NCBI GenBank assembly: GCA_016214695.1
Contig: JACRNY010000001.1
Span: forward strand, 372,001-436,000
Direction of reading: 5' to 3'
Length of the DNA stretch: 64,000 nucleotides
Source of the DNA: Nitrosomonadales bacterium
Lineage (GTDB): Bacteria > Pseudomonadota > Gammaproteobacteria > Burkholderiales > Gallionellaceae
Shown in pieces: positions 10,332 through 19,886 of this stretch. Position 1 is the stretch's first letter. Each line of letters begins with the position of its first letter. Both the position numbers and the translations under genes were made by a program. The notes beneath the pieces were generated by a model. That model searched no databases and was not told where the DNA came from. It saw nothing but the letters and a program-made list of their open reading frames with translations.

Positions 10332-10982
10332 ATGAATGCCGCACTCAAAGCATCCCAGACCATGCTGGCCCGCATCCTGGACCGCGTCTTCCCCAAGATC
10401 CCCGATTTTTTCTCCATGCTCTCCGAGCAGAACCGCAAGGTCGCGCACACCGTCGACCTGCTGGTCGAATACATGGAGCACGACGGCCCTGAAGTAGCCG
10501 ATGCACTGAAACTGGACGTGCACGAGGCCGACCTCATCAAGGCGCGCAACCTGCACGAACTCAACGACGCCTTCTCCACCCCCATCGACCGCGAGGACAT
10601 CTACCGCGCCATCATGGCGCTGGACGACATCGTGGTGTACTGCAAGACCACCGTGCACGAGATGGATGTGCTGGGCGTCAAACCCGACCCCTTCATGCGC
10701 GAGATATCGCAAGGCATCAAGGACGGCGTCGAAGCGCTGGCCAAGGGCTTCGCCCTGCTGGGCAGCAAGCCCGCCGATGCCGCGCAATACGCCGATGCCG
10801 CACGCAAGGCCGAGCGCCGCGCCGAAAAACAATACCGCATCGCGCTGTCCACCCTGTTCGAGGGCGGCGACTACGTCAACATGTTCAAGCGCCGCGAGAT
10901 CTACCGCCACCTCACCAACGCCGCCCACCACATGGCGCAGGGCGCCAACACACTGCACGACATCGTGGTGAAGATCTCCTGA
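10332..10982 (+). CDS. DUF47 PhoU-like Pit accessory protein
   Basis: All-helical soluble protein of 216 residues resembling TIGR00153/DUF47 proteins (FFSMLSEQNRKV, ALDDIVVYCKTTV, YRHLTNAAHHMAQGANTLHDIVVK). Members pair with Pit transporters and are thought to regulate phosphate uptake. Close coupling to pit supports that role here; the biochemical action is not established from sequence. Confidence 0.9.
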   Translation: MNAALKASQTMLARILDRVFPKIPDFFSMLSEQNRKVAHTVDLLVEYMEHDGPEVADALKLDVHEADLIKARNLHELNDAFSTPIDREDIYRAIMALDDIVVYCKTTVHEMDVLGVKPDPFMREISQGIKDGVEALAKGFALLGSKPADAAQYADAARKAERRAEKQYRIALSTLFEGGDYVNMFKRREIYRHLTNAAHHMAQGANTLHDIVVKIS

Positions 10983-11031
10983 GGAACCCCGGAGTCAGCC
11001 GTGGTTAAATGTTGTTTCCGGAAAAATCAAC

Positions 11032-11964
11032 ATGATTGAAATATCCAGCCTCACCTTCGACTACCCCGGACATCGCGCCCTCGACGGTGTCACCCTCACT
11101 GTGCCGACCGGCAGCGTCACAGCGCTGGTTGGCCCCAACGGCGCAGGCAAAACCACGCTGATGCGCTGCATCGCCGGACTGGAGACGCCGCTTGAAGGCC
11201 GCATCGCCGTGGCCGGCATGGACGTCATCGAACAGCCGCGCGAAGTGCACCGCATCATGGGCTACCTGTCCGATTTCTTCGGCCTCTACCAGGAGCTCAG
11301 CGTCGCGCGCTGCCTCGAATATGCCGCCGCCGCACAGGGCCTGCCCGAAGCCGACATTCCCGCCGCCATCGAACGCACGGCGCAACGTCTCGACCTGGAC
11401 GACCGGCTGCGCCAGCCTGCCGGCAGCCTGTCGCGCGGCCTGCGCCAGCGCGTCGCCATCGGCCAGGCAATCATCCACCAGCCGCGCGTGCTGCTGCTGG
11501 ACGAACCCGCCTCAGGCCTCGACCCCGAGGCGCGCTCCGGCCTCGCTGCCCTGTTCCGCCAATTGCAGGCTGACGGCATGACGCTGCTGGTGTCCTCGCA
11601 CATCCTGGCCGAACTCGACGAATACTCCACCCACATGCTGGCGCTGCGCGACGGCCGCATCCTCGAGAACCGCGAACTCAAGCCCGCCCACCTCACCGAG
11701 ACGCAGCGCACCCTGCACCTCGATCTGGCGCATGCGGACGCGCGGCTACCGCAATGGCTGCAGGGATACGCACAGGTGGCCCTGCAGCGGGCCGATGCCG
11801 CGCATGCGGAATTCGACTTCGAAGGCGACCTGCCCGCCCAGGCCGCCCTGCTCAAGGCGCTGGTGCATGAGGGCTTCGCTGTGAGCAGCCTCGGCGAATA
11901 CCGCGAGAACCTGCAGCAGTCCTACCTGCGCTCGGTCGCAGCCCATCTGGAGAAACAGCAATGA
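11032..11964 (+). CDS. ABC transporter ATP-binding protein (ABC-2 type)
   Basis: Nucleotide-binding subunit of 310 residues with Walker [10 protein letters not shown], signature LSRGLRQRV (a common variant in ABC-2 exporters), Walker [13 protein letters not shown] and the H-loop SSHI. A C-terminal ~80-residue domain follows, as in exporters of this class. Stop overlaps the start of the next membrane gene by 4 bases. Substrate unknown. Confidence 0.9.
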   Translation: MIEISSLTFDYPGHRALDGVTLTVPTGSVTALVGPNGAGKTTLMRCIAGLETPLEGRIAVAGMDVIEQPREVHRIMGYLSDFFGLYQELSVARCLEYAAAAQGLPEADIPAAIERTAQRLDLDDRLRQPAGSLSRGLRQRVAIGQAIIHQPRVLLLDEPASGLDPEARSGLAALFRQLQADGMTLLVSSHILAELDEYSTHMLALRDGRILENRELKPAHLTETQRTLHLDLAHADARLPQWLQGYAQVALQRADAAHAEFDFEGDLPAQAALLKALVHEGFAVSSLGEYRENLQQSYLRSVAAHLEKQQ

Positions 11965-13268
11965 TGAATCCCGAGCTCAGGCGCAATCTCTGGCTGTCCT
12001 TCTCCACGCACCGGCTGATCGCCATGCCAGCGCTGCTCGGCCTCGTCTTCCTCGCCACCGCCTTCATGGACCAGGGCGAGAAAGCCGCGGCGAACCTGTA
12101 TGTCGCCGCCGTCTCGATGTTCGTCTTCATCGTCTGGCTGTGGGGCGCGCGCAACGCCAACGCCGCCATCATCGACGAGTTCCGCGACAAGACCTGGGAC
12201 CAGCAGCGCATGAGCGCGCTCGATCCCTGGACCATGACCTGGGGCAAGCTGTTCGGCGCGACATCGTTCAACTGGTACGGCGGCGCGATGTGCCTCGCGG
12301 TCATCGCGGCCTCCGGCTTTGCCGCCGGCAAGCCGGACGTGCTCGCCAACCTGATCACGTTGTGCGCCGCCGGCGTCATGCTGCACGCAGCGCTGATCGC
12401 GCTCAACCTGCACATCGGCCAGTTCGAGTCGCGCCTCATCCAGCGCGGCGGCATGGGCTGGCTGGCGATCATTCTGGTTTTCATGTTCATGCCCGCGTTC
12501 ACCTACGGCACCGACAAACCGATCCACTGGTGGGGCATGGAGATCGGGCGGGCGCTTTTCTGGATGGACACCGCGCTGCTGTTCGCCGCCAGCGCCACCT
12601 TCGCCGCCTGGCGTGTGGTCAGCAACGCCCTGCAGGTGCGCACCCTGCCCTGGGCGTGGCCTGCATTCGCTTGCCTGCTCTCGCTCTACCTCGCCGGCTT
12701 CATACACGACGAGAGCCGCCCGCCTTCGCTGTGGCTGGCCGGCCTGTTCGTCGCGGTCGCCATGACCTATGCCGCGCTGTTCACCGAATCCAACAACCTG
12801 CTGCGCTGGCGCAAACTGCGCCTGCTGCAGGAGCGCGGCGACCTGCGCGGCTGGCTGGAATATTTGCCGATGTGGCCGACCACGCTGGCGCTGAGCTTCC
12901 TGTTCGCCTTCATGACCCTGCTCACCGCGCCCGATCTGCACACCGGCTACGACCGCATGGGCATGCTGCAACCGCAGCACGCAATCACCCTGGCGCTGAT
13001 GCTGCTGCGCGACGCCTGCGTGCTGCTGTTCTTCGCACTGGCCCCCAACAGCAAACGCACACTCGGCGCAGCCATGCTCTACCTGCTGGTACTCAACATG
13101 CTGCTGCCCTTCCTCGCCGGCGTCACCGGGCTGGATGCGCTGCGCTACTTCTTCCTCCCCTTCGAAGCCACCGCCGACCCGTGGAACAGCGTGCTCGTGA
13201 TGACCGTCCACACCGCCATCGCCATCGGCCTGGTCAACTGGCGCTTGCGCAATACAGGGCCGGCATGA
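11961..13268 (+). CDS. ABC transporter membrane subunit, putative
   Basis: 435-residue protein with about ten hydrophobic segments (for example [45 protein letters not shown]). It is translationally coupled to the ATPase gene and is therefore its likely permease, although the sequence is not a textbook ABC-2 permease. The N-terminal stretch with [16 protein letters not shown] fits such permeases. The stop overlaps the mutS start (ATGA). Confidence 0.75.
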   Translation: MMNPELRRNLWLSFSTHRLIAMPALLGLVFLATAFMDQGEKAAANLYVAAVSMFVFIVWLWGARNANAAIIDEFRDKTWDQQRMSALDPWTMTWGKLFGATSFNWYGGAMCLAVIAASGFAAGKPDVLANLITLCAAGVMLHAALIALNLHIGQFESRLIQRGGMGWLAIILVFMFMPAFTYGTDKPIHWWGMEIGRALFWMDTALLFAASATFAAWRVVSNALQVRTLPWAWPAFACLLSLYLAGFIHDESRPPSLWLAGLFVAVAMTYAALFTESNNLLRWRKLRLLQERGDLRGWLEYLPMWPTTLALSFLFAFMTLLTAPDLHTGYDRMGMLQPQHAITLALMLLRDACVLLFFALAPNSKRTLGAAMLYLLVLNMLLPFLAGVTGLDALRYFFLPFEATADPWNSVLVMTVHTAIAIGLVNWRLRNTGPA

Positions 13269-15970
13269 GCGACGCCATTGAAAAACACACACCCATGATG
13301 CAGCAGTACCTGCGGCTCAAGGCCGACCATCAGGACAAGCTGCTGTTCTACCGCATGGGCGATTTCTACGAACTGTTCCATGACGATGCCGTGCGCGTCG
13401 CCAAGCTGCTCGACATCACCCTCACCCAGCGCGGCGCCTCCAACGGTAACCCGATCAAGATGGCCGGCGTGCCCTACCATGCCGTGGAGCAATACCTCGC
13501 AAGGCTGGTGAAGATGGGCGAGTCCGTGGCGATCTGCGAGCAGATCGGCGACCCCGCCACCAGCAAAGGCCCGGTCGAACGCAAAGTGGTGCGCATCGTC
13601 ACCCCCGGCACCGTCACCGACTCCGCCCTGCTGGAAGAGAAGCGCGACAACCTGCTGCTCGCGCTGCACCAGAACCGCAACGAGATCGGCCTAGCCTGGC
13701 TCAACCTCGCCTCGGGACAATTCACCCTCGCCGAAGTCAGCGCCAGCCAGTTACCCGCCGAATTGGAACGCCTGCAACCTTCCGAGATACTGTTCGCTGA
13801 AAGCACGACTGCACCGCAGTTCAAGAACGCCGCGAACAAATCTTTGCCCGACTGGCACTTCGACCGCGACACCGCGCACCGCGCGCTGTGCCAACAGTTC
13901 GGCACCCGCGACCTCGCCGGATTCGGCTGCGAAGATTTCACGCATGGCCTGAGTGCCGCCGGCGCACTGCTCGGCTACGCCAAACTCACCCAGGGCCAGA
14001 GCATCGCCCACATCCGCAGCGCGCAGGTCTATCACGCCGACGAATACGTGCGCATGGACGCTGCGACAAGACGCAACTTGGAGATCACCCAGACCCTGCG
14101 CGGCGAACCCGCGCCGACGTTGCTCTCGCTGCTCGACACCTGCGCCACCAACATGGGCAGCCGCTTGCTGGCGCAATGGCTGCATCATCCGCTGCGCGAC
14201 CGTGACGTGCTGCGTGCGCGGCTGGATGCCGTCTCCGCCCTGCTCCCCTCGCCCGCAAGCGGGAGAGGGGCTGGGGGTGAGGGTTACCAAACAGTCCACG
14301 AACACCTCAAACCCAGCGTGGACGTGGAACGCATCACCGCCCGCATCGCCCTGCGCAGCGCAAGACCGCGCGACCTCTCTGGCTTGCGCGACACACTGCT
14401 GACCTTGCCACAGCTGCACGCATTGCTGGCTAACGTGGATGCCCCGCGAATTCAACATTTAGCCCAAGAACTTAACCAATCCGTTCGTCCTGAGCCTGTC
14501 GAAGGATCGGCGCAAAGCGCCGGCAGCCCCCAAGACACACGCCAGACCCGCGCGCCCGTCAACCCTTCGACCGCCTTTAGTCCTGAGCTTGTCGAAGGAT
14601 CAGGGCGAACGGGGATAGAGTTGGTCGAGTTGCTTCAGAAAACCATCAAAGCAGAACCTTCCAGCGTATTGAGAGAAGGCAGCGTAATCGCCGACGGCTT
14701 CGACTTCGAGCTGGACGAACTGCGCGGCATCCAGACCAACTGCGGCGACTTCCTGATGGAGCTGGAACTGCGCGAACGCGCGCGCACCGGCATCGACAAA
14801 CTCAAGGTCGAATACAACCGCGTGCACGGCTTCTACATCGAGGTGAGCTTCGCCAATGCCGACAAGGTGCCGGACGACTACCGCCGCCGCCAGACATTGA
14901 AGAACGTCGAGCGCTACATCACGCCGGAACTGAAAGCCTTCGAGGACAAGGCGCTCTCCGCCAACGACCGCGCACTGGCGCGCGAGAAATTGCTCTACGA
15001 GCAACTGCTGGACCAGCTCGCCCCGCACATCCCGCAACTGCAACGCATCGCCGCCGCCATCGCCGAACTGGACGTGCTCGCCACCTTTGCGGAACGCGCC
15101 ACCACGCTCAACTTCAGCGCACCGCGTTTCAGCGACGATGCGCAACTCGTCATCAAGCAAGGCCGCCATCCGGTGGTCGAAGCGCAAGTGGAACAGTTCA
15201 CCCCCAACGACGCCACGCTCAACGATTCGCGCCGCACGCTGCTCATCACCGGCCCCAATATGGGCGGTAAATCGACCTACATGCGCCAGGTCGCCATCAT
15301 CGCGCTGCTCGCGCATGTCGGCTGCTTCGTCCCCGCGCAGGAAGCCGTGCTGGGCGAGATCGACCAGATCTTCACTCGCATCGGCGCATCGGATGACCTC
15401 GCCAGCGGACGCTCCACCTTCATGGTCGAGATGACCGAGGCCGCCAACATCCTGCACAACGCCACCGACAAGAGCCTGGTGCTGGTGGACGAGATCGGGC
15501 GCGGCACCAGCACCTTCGACGGCCTCGCCCTCGCCTGGGCCATCGCGCGTCACCTGCTGGAACTCAACCGCAGCTACACCCTGTTCGCCACGCACTACTT
15601 CGAAGTCACGCGGCTGGCCGAAGAATTCAAGCAACTCGCCAACATCCACCTCGCCGCCATCGAACACCAGCACAGCATCGTCTTCCTGCACAGTGTGAAC
15701 GAAGGCGCCGCCAGCCAGAGCTACGGCCTGCAAGTCGCCGCGCTGGCGGGCGTGCCGAACAGCGTCATCCGCAACGCCAAGAAACAACTGGTGCGACTGG
15801 AACAGAACAGCGCCGCGCAGAACCCGCAGGGCGACCTCTTCACCGCCGCGCCCGACGCGCCGGAGCCGGAAGAACATCCGCTGCTGACGGCGCTACGCGA
15901 TTTGCAACCGGATGAGATGAGTCCGAAGGAAGCGCTGGAGAGGATTTATCAGTTGAAAAAAATGTTGTAA
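13265..15970 (+). CDS. mutS: DNA mismatch repair protein MutS (with two in-frame repeat insertions)
   Basis: Recognises mismatches and recruits MutL. Start is the ATG overlapping the upstream stop, giving 901 residues against about 853 in E. coli. The mismatch-contact motif [11 protein letters not shown] is at residues ~28-38; the ATPase has Walker [22 protein letters not shown] and ATHYFE. The extra length comes from two stretches absent in other MutS proteins: one reading [13 protein letters not shown] near residue 330, and one of ~45 residues near 406-450 containing RPEPVEG and SPELVEG. Both are palindromic repeats translated in frame within the lever/core domain. All catalytic motifs are intact, so the protein may still work. 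Confidence 0.95.
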   Translation: MSDAIEKHTPMMQQYLRLKADHQDKLLFYRMGDFYELFHDDAVRVAKLLDITLTQRGASNGNPIKMAGVPYHAVEQYLARLVKMGESVAICEQIGDPATSKGPVERKVVRIVTPGTVTDSALLEEKRDNLLLALHQNRNEIGLAWLNLASGQFTLAEVSASQLPAELERLQPSEILFAESTTAPQFKNAANKSLPDWHFDRDTAHRALCQQFGTRDLAGFGCEDFTHGLSAAGALLGYAKLTQGQSIAHIRSAQVYHADEYVRMDAATRRNLEITQTLRGEPAPTLLSLLDTCATNMGSRLLAQWLHHPLRDRDVLRARLDAVSALLPSPASGRGAGGEGYQTVHEHLKPSVDVERITARIALRSARPRDLSGLRDTLLTLPQLHALLANVDAPRIQHLAQELNQSVRPEPVEGSAQSAGSPQDTRQTRAPVNPSTAFSPELVEGSGRTGIELVELLQKTIKAEPSSVLREGSVIADGFDFELDELRGIQTNCGDFLMELELRERARTGIDKLKVEYNRVHGFYIEVSFANADKVPDDYRRRQTLKNVERYITPELKAFEDKALSANDRALAREKLLYEQLLDQLAPHIPQLQRIAAAIAELDVLATFAERATTLNFSAPRFSDDAQLVIKQGRHPVVEAQVEQFTPNDATLNDSRRTLLITGPNMGGKSTYMRQVAIIALLAHVGCFVPAQEAVLGEIDQIFTRIGASDDLASGRSTFMVEMTEAANILHNATDKSLVLVDEIGRGTSTFDGLALAWAIARHLLELNRSYTLFATHYFEVTRLAEEFKQLANIHLAAIEHQHSIVFLHSVNEGAASQSYGLQVAALAGVPNSVIRNAKKQLVRLEQNSAAQNPQGDLFTAAPDAPEPEEHPLLTALRDLQPDEMSPKEALERIYQLKKML
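14243..14284. repeat. Palindromic repeat inside mutS (GGGAGAGGGG family)
   Basis: The sequence reads CTCCCCTCGCCCGC then AAG then GCGGGAGAGGGG and continues into GGGGGTGAGGG. The same core occurs between moeA and mogA (57656-57682), twice between mobA and mobB, and in variant form between pycB and pycA. Here it is in frame within mutS. Confidence 0.85.
14481..14616. repeat. RPEPVEG-encoding inverted repeat element inside mutS
   Basis: A ~136-base element starting CCGTTCGTCCTGAGCC and ending TCAGGGCGAACGG, i.e. with inverted ends. It contains two copies of a CTGTCGAAGGATC/CTTGTCGAAGGATC core plus an opposite-facing CCCTTCGACC. Translated in the mutS frame it gives RPEPVEGS and SPELVEGS. Repeats of this kind are, from general knowledge, dispersed in many proteobacterial genomes, mostly between genes. 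Confidence 0.8.
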
Positions 15971-15981
15971 CAAACATCAGT

Positions 15982-15997
15982 GGGGGGGGGGGGGGGG
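15982..15997 (+). repeat. Homopolymer tract of 16 G
   Basis: A run of 16 guanines ends two bases before the ATG of the following gene and begins 11 bases after the mutS stop. It occupies the Shine-Dalgarno position. Such tracts can slip during replication; the length given could also be a sequencing or assembly error. Confidence 0.9.
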
Positions 15998-15999
15998 AC

Positions 16000-16704
16000 A
16001 TGTCTATATTTGAAATCATCAGCAACAATCAACTAATATCTTCACTATTCGCAGCCACAATAATTAGTACAATTGGTTACTGTTGGACATCTTTCAGAAA
16101 TTATCGCGACAGTAATAGGATTTACGAATTTCTGAGTCAATCGGCATCCGACACGAACTTTGTCTTTCGCAGCACACAAGCAATTTCAGCAAGGACCAAA
16201 ATTACAGAAAATCGAATAGAGGAGTTATGCAGCAAGCACCTGAACATCAGGCGAAACGAAAAGGAAAAGCAGTCATGGCAGATCATTGAGCAGCCCTACT
16301 CTAGCCGCATCATCGTGCGAAAGTTATTACTTCAAAGGGTATTGCCTGCAACATTAATTGCAATGTTTGCTCTAACCATCCTTACCAAACTCCTGACTCT
16401 TGGAAATCAACAAATAATACTTCCAGCAGATGAATTGGCAAAACTTTCTGAAGAGGCCTACATAGAAAATGAATGGCTATTTATCAAACTCTACAATGGC
16501 TCCACTTGGACGGTTCAGTCAATAACGGTGGAAATCTCCAGAGGAAAAAACGGAAGCCCACATAACCTAGAACGTATATATCGGTTGAATTGTAATTCCT
16601 CTCCCTTAACGGCTACAGAATGCAAAACAAACGCTGGATTTAGCTTGGGCAAGGATGAACGGTTATTTGGAAAGAAAATCAGTGCTGAAGGACAACCAGG
16701 CTAA
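16000..16704 (+). CDS. Orphan membrane protein, AT-rich, downstream of poly-G tract
   Basis: 234-residue protein not recognised as a known family. It has a hydrophobic segment at about residues 12-28, a soluble stretch of ~80 residues with a charged helix-turn-helix-like section (SARTKITENRIEELC), a second hydrophobic segment near residues 113-135 (VLPATLIAMFALTIL), then a beta-rich C-terminal domain (~155-234) likely on the other side of the membrane. Base composition is visibly more AT-rich than the neighbours, suggesting transfer. The only candidate ribosome-binding sequence is the poly-G tract. Confidence 0.7.
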   Translation: MSIFEIISNNQLISSLFAATIISTIGYCWTSFRNYRDSNRIYEFLSQSASDTNFVFRSTQAISARTKITENRIEELCSKHLNIRRNEKEKQSWQIIEQPYSSRIIVRKLLLQRVLPATLIAMFALTILTKLLTLGNQQIILPADELAKLSEEAYIENEWLFIKLYNGSTWTVQSITVEISRGKNGSPHNLERIYRLNCNSSPLTATECKTNAGFSLGKDERLFGKKISAEGQPG

Positions 16705-16720
16705 AAGGCCAAAACGATAA

Positions 16721-16740
16721 TCAGGGACACTATTCCCTGA
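16721..16740. terminator. Small inverted repeat after the orphan gene
   Basis: TCAGGGA (16721-16727) faces TCCCTGA (16734-16740) across a 6-base loop, between the convergent ends of the orphan gene and the methyltransferase remnant. There is no clear T run, so terminator function is a guess. Confidence 0.35.
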
Positions 16741-16773
16741 CTTAATAAACTCCTCTTATTCACCAAGACCTGC

Positions 16774-17082
16774 TCAGCCATGCCCTGTTGCAGGCTCAAA
16801 CAAGACGAATCCCGCATACTGTTCCATCGCCCGTCTTTTCTCCGGCGGCATCAGCATACCCAACACGGATGTGATGAGCCTGACGTGCCACGGGAAGGGT
16901 GCAGGTCGACGCAGGCGTTGTGCTTCTTCCGCAAAATATTTGATCTCTTTCGGCTGCCACCCGGCTGCGGCGAAGAAGCCGAAATAATCTTTCGGCTCGA
17001 AGAGGAAGGGGGCGTTCTTCATCGCCCGGCTCATGCCGCTGCGTCTGCGGTATTCATCAGCTAAAGGGGCCAGGCTCGAATA
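16774..17082 (-). pseudogene. C-terminal remnant of a SAM-dependent methyltransferase
   Basis: The frame is open from a stop at 17083-17085 and reads SLAPLADEYRRRSGMSRAM, then LFEPKDYFGFFAAAGW and PPEKRRAMEQYAGFVLFEP. This resembles the last ~100 residues of class I SAM methyltransferases of the leucine carboxyl methyltransferase-like group; the SAM-binding N-terminal domain is absent. An internal ATG (17034) could give an 86-residue peptide, but without the cofactor site it should be inactive. Supports the view that this stretch has been rearranged. Confidence 0.6.
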
Positions 17083-17134
17083 TCACATCGCAGCCAGCTT
17101 GACCCGCCTGACAGCCCCATCAAAAACAATCCGA

Positions 17135-17163
17135 TTGACGATTTTATAGCATTTCGCTATATT
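17135..17163 (+). promoter_or_regulatory. higBA promoter with overlapping inverted repeat
   Basis: TTGACG (17135-17140), a 17-base spacer and TATATT (17158-17163) form a near-consensus sigma70 promoter. The inverted repeat TATAGC (17145-17150), 5-base loop, GCTATA (17156-17161) covers the spacer and the -10, a good place for autorepression by the HigA/HigB complex. The -10 ends only 8 bases before the toxin ATG at 17172, so the transcript should have almost no leader. Confidence 0.65.
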
Positions 17164-17171
17164 CATCCCCA

Positions 17172-17477
17172 ATGAACGTCATCAAGAAGAAAACGTTGGA
17201 TGGCTACGCCGCCCGCCATGCCGATGCAGCCGAGCAACTGGCAAGCTGGCGCAAGGTCTTTGAGAAGACGGATTTTGCCGATATTCATGCCGTGCGCGCG
17301 GCGTTGCCGACGGCGGACTTCGCCGATCCGTACACGATCTTCAATATCAAGGGTAACAACTATCGACTGATCTCGATCATCCACTACCGGTTTCAGCGGG
17401 TTTATATCAAGGAGTTTTTCACTCACGCCGAGTACGACCAGTGGAACAAGGATCGCAAAAGGAGTAAACGCAAATGA
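17172..17477 (+). CDS. higB: HigB-family mRNA interferase toxin
   Basis: 101-residue basic protein of the HigB toxin group (RelE superfamily); features are DPYTIFNIKGNNYRLI, YRFQRVYIKEFFTHAEYD and a lysine/arginine-rich tail. HigB toxins cleave mRNA at the ribosome. The toxin precedes the antitoxin, the usual higBA order, with a 4-base overlap. No Shine-Dalgarno is seen before the ATG, consistent with leaderless translation from the promoter described at 17135-17163. Confidence 0.88.
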   Translation: MNVIKKKTLDGYAARHADAAEQLASWRKVFEKTDFADIHAVRAALPTADFADPYTIFNIKGNNYRLISIIHYRFQRVYIKEFFTHAEYDQWNKDRKRSKRK

Positions 17478-17902
17478 ATACTGTCTCCGAACGCCATCTC
17501 GATCTCGCCTCGGTTCAGTCCGCATGGCAGGACTTGAACAGGCTCGTGCCGCTGGGGCCGATCACCAACAAAAAAGATTATGAACGCCGCGTGCTTGTGA
17601 TGGATGAACTGCTCGACCGCATTGGGACGAACGAATCGCACCGCTTGATGCCGCTGCTCGACCTGATCACCAAAGAAGTTGAAGCCTACGAAACCAAACA
17701 CGAGAAGGTGCCCGAAGCGACTCCCGCACAGGTGTTGGGCTTTCTGATGGCCGAGCACGGTCTCAAGCAGGCCGATCTGGCCGAAGAGCTGGGCGGCCAA
17801 AGCATCGTGTCGTCCATTCTGAATGGCAAGCGCGAACTCAATACGCGACAGGTGAAAGCCCTGGCAGCGCGTTTCGATGTTTCGCCTGCTGTGTTTCTGT
17901 GA
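17474..17902 (+). CDS. higA: HigA-family antitoxin
   Basis: 142-residue antitoxin with an N-terminal helical part that would wrap the toxin and a C-terminal Xre-type helix-turn-helix (GLKQADLAEELGGQSIVSSILNGKR split across residues ~98-122). Overlaps higB by 4 bases. Expected to neutralise HigB and repress the shared promoter through the TATAGC/GCTATA repeat. Confidence 0.88.
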   Translation: MNTVSERHLDLASVQSAWQDLNRLVPLGPITNKKDYERRVLVMDELLDRIGTNESHRLMPLLDLITKEVEAYETKHEKVPEATPAQVLGFLMAEHGLKQADLAEELGGQSIVSSILNGKRELNTRQVKALAARFDVSPAVFL

Positions 17903-18129
17903 TGACTGAGCCCACAAATAAACAAGGCATGCAGATAAGCACCAAGCTTACCGTCGAGCAGTTGAAGACCGCTGTCGCGCAAGGCATCAGCGAATCATGC
18001 ACGCCCGCCGACGAGGTCTTTGATCGTTTGGAAGCAAAGTACCGCAAGCTCGCCACAGTTAAGAATTTGCGCGGGGTGGCCCGCGGCGCTAACCCAGCGA
18101 AGTATCGAGACCGCAAAGATCGCACCTGA
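17902..18129 (+). CDS. Small protein coupled to higBA
   Basis: 75-residue protein whose ATG overlaps the higA stop (a GTG at 17899 is also in frame). It is not clearly recognised: a short acidic start, a helix with TVEQLKTAVAQGISES, then TPADEVFDRLEAKYRKLA and a basic tail. The size and helix pattern recall small addiction-module proteins, but this is only resemblance. It may be a third component of the locus or an unrelated gene read through from it. Confidence 0.55.
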   Translation: MTEPTNKQGMQISTKLTVEQLKTAVAQGISESCTPADEVFDRLEAKYRKLATVKNLRGVARGANPAKYRDRKDRT

Positions 18130-18202
18130 CTAGCCGCAAGGTGACGGCCTCATCCTGCCGCTTGGCATCCATAGGTGAATCTTTAATGAGCTAAAGCCCC
18201 CC

Positions 18203-18229
18203 GCAAACCCCACCAGCAAAGGGGTTTGC
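18203..18229. terminator. Hairpin downstream of the higBA locus
   Basis: GCAAACCCC (18203-18211) pairs perfectly with GGGGTTTGC (18221-18229) over a 9-base loop, 74 bases after the last small gene and before selO. No U tract follows, so it may be a rho-independent-like terminator or mRNA end stabiliser. Confidence 0.5.
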
Positions 18230-18304
18230 CACCCCTCCCGCATTGCCCTCCCTCCCCCAGCGATGTAAGGTAGCCGCATCACCATTCCAATTCAGGCGAA
18301 CACT

Positions 18305-19792
18305 ATGCCCACCCAAGACCCCACCACCGGCCTGCGTCTGGATAACCAGTTCGCCCGCGAGGTGCAAGGCATGTCTGTGCGCTGGCAACCCGAGCCGGCA
18401 CCTGCACCGCGCTGGCTGCACTTCAACGATGCACTGGCACTAGAACTGGGGCTGGACGCACAGGCATTGCGCAGCGATGCCGGACTTGCGGTGTTCTCCG
18501 GTCAACGGATCCCCGAGGGGGCAGAGCCGGTGGCGCAGGCTTATGCCGGTCACCAGTTCGGCTATTACTCGCCGCAACTGGGTGATGGGCGCGCGTTGTT
18601 GCTGGGTGAGCTCGTCGATGCGGCGGGGCAGCGTTTCGATCTTGCGCTGAAGGGTTCCGGCCCCACGCCGTTTGCGCGCAACGGTGACGGCAAGGCGGCG
18701 GTCGGGCCGGTGCTGCGCGAATTCCTGACCGGTGAGGCGATGCATGCGCTGGGTGTGCCGACGACGCGGGTGCTGGCGGCAGTGGCGACGGGCGAAGCGG
18801 TGCGCCGTGAGAGAGCCTTGCCCGGTGCGATGCTCGCCCGTGTGGCTGCGAGCCATCTGCGCGTGGGCAGTTTTGAATATGCGGCGCGCGCCGATGATGC
18901 CGCCTTGCTGGGCCGCCTCGCCGAGCATGCCATCGCGCGCCACGCGCCGCACTTGCAGGGCCAGCCGCAGCGCCATCTCGGTTTGCTGGAGCAGGTGGTG
19001 GAACGTCAGGCAAGTTTGATCGCACAGTGGATGGGGTTGGGTTTCATCCACGGGGTGATGAACACCGACAACATGACCATCTCCGGCCAGACCATCGACT
19101 ATGGGCCTTGCGCGTTCATGGAGCATTTCGATCCCGAGGAGGTGTTCAGTTCGATCGACCGTGATGGACGTTATGCCTGGGCCAACCAGCCCGCCATCGC
19201 ACACTGGAATCTTTCACGTCTGGCCGAGACGTTGTTGCCGCTGCTCGACGACAATGCGGATCGCGCGGGTGAACTGGCGACAACTGCCATTCAAAGATTC
19301 GAGACGCAATTGTCGACACACTGGCTGGCCTTGCTGCGCAGCAAGGTGGGGCTCCCGGACGGTGCCGATGTGGCAGATCGCGTCGCCACCGAATTTTTGC
19401 ATCTGCTGCAACGCCACGAAGTGGACTTCACGCTGGGCTGGCGTCGGCTGGGCGATGCTGCCGCGGGAAACGAAGCACCGCTGCGCGCCTTGTTCGGCAA
19501 GCATGCTGCCGCGCTGGATGATTGGCTCGCGCGTTGGCGCGCGATGTTCGGTGCCACACCGGGAGCAGAGCGCGCACGTGCGATGGCGAAGGTGAACCCC
19601 ATGGTCATTCCGCGCAACCATCTGGTCGAGCTGGCGCTGGAGGCGGCCGCCGACTACGACGACCTTGACCCCTTCGAGCGGCTGCTGGACGAGGTGCGCC
19701 GACCGTTCGGGCCGCGCGATGAAGACAGCCCTTACATCCAGCCCGCGACACGCGAAGAGACTGCTGGCTACCGCACTTTCTGCGGAACCTGA
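18305..19792 (+). CDS. selO: Protein adenylyltransferase SelO (YdiU family)
   Basis: 495-residue pseudokinase-fold enzyme that in studied members transfers AMP to Ser/Thr/Tyr of redox proteins. Family motifs include [46 protein letters not shown] and the metal-site DYGPCAFME. The C-terminus ends in YRTFCGT, so the position that is selenocysteine in some eukaryotic SelO proteins is cysteine here. Single gene, 175 bases after the toxin-antitoxin locus. Confidence 0.93.
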   Translation: MPTQDPTTGLRLDNQFAREVQGMSVRWQPEPAPAPRWLHFNDALALELGLDAQALRSDAGLAVFSGQRIPEGAEPVAQAYAGHQFGYYSPQLGDGRALLLGELVDAAGQRFDLALKGSGPTPFARNGDGKAAVGPVLREFLTGEAMHALGVPTTRVLAAVATGEAVRRERALPGAMLARVAASHLRVGSFEYAARADDAALLGRLAEHAIARHAPHLQGQPQRHLGLLEQVVERQASLIAQWMGLGFIHGVMNTDNMTISGQTIDYGPCAFMEHFDPEEVFSSIDRDGRYAWANQPAIAHWNLSRLAETLLPLLDDNADRAGELATTAIQRFETQLSTHWLALLRSKVGLPDGADVADRVATEFLHLLQRHEVDFTLGWRRLGDAAAGNEAPLRALFGKHAAALDDWLARWRAMFGATPGAERARAMAKVNPMVIPRNHLVELALEAAADYDDLDPFERLLDEVRRPFGPRDEDSPYIQPATREETAGYRTFCGT

Positions 19793-19886
19793 GGGAATTT
19801 AAGGGCCTTGGCACGAATTGCCTTTAGACAAACTCCTGTCTCAACTGATAGCCTTCGGACTATCCCTCACACCACAAAGGTAAGCA

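Noticed and set aside
12140-13264. N-terminal extension of mutS by the open frame starting at 12140
   Set aside because: That part is antisense-like low-complexity sequence overlapping a real membrane protein gene; MutS motifs begin after ATG 13265.
18305-19792. Selenocysteine-containing SelO
   Set aside because: The C-terminal residue is an ordinary Cys codon followed by Gly-Thr and stop; no UGA readthrough is implied.
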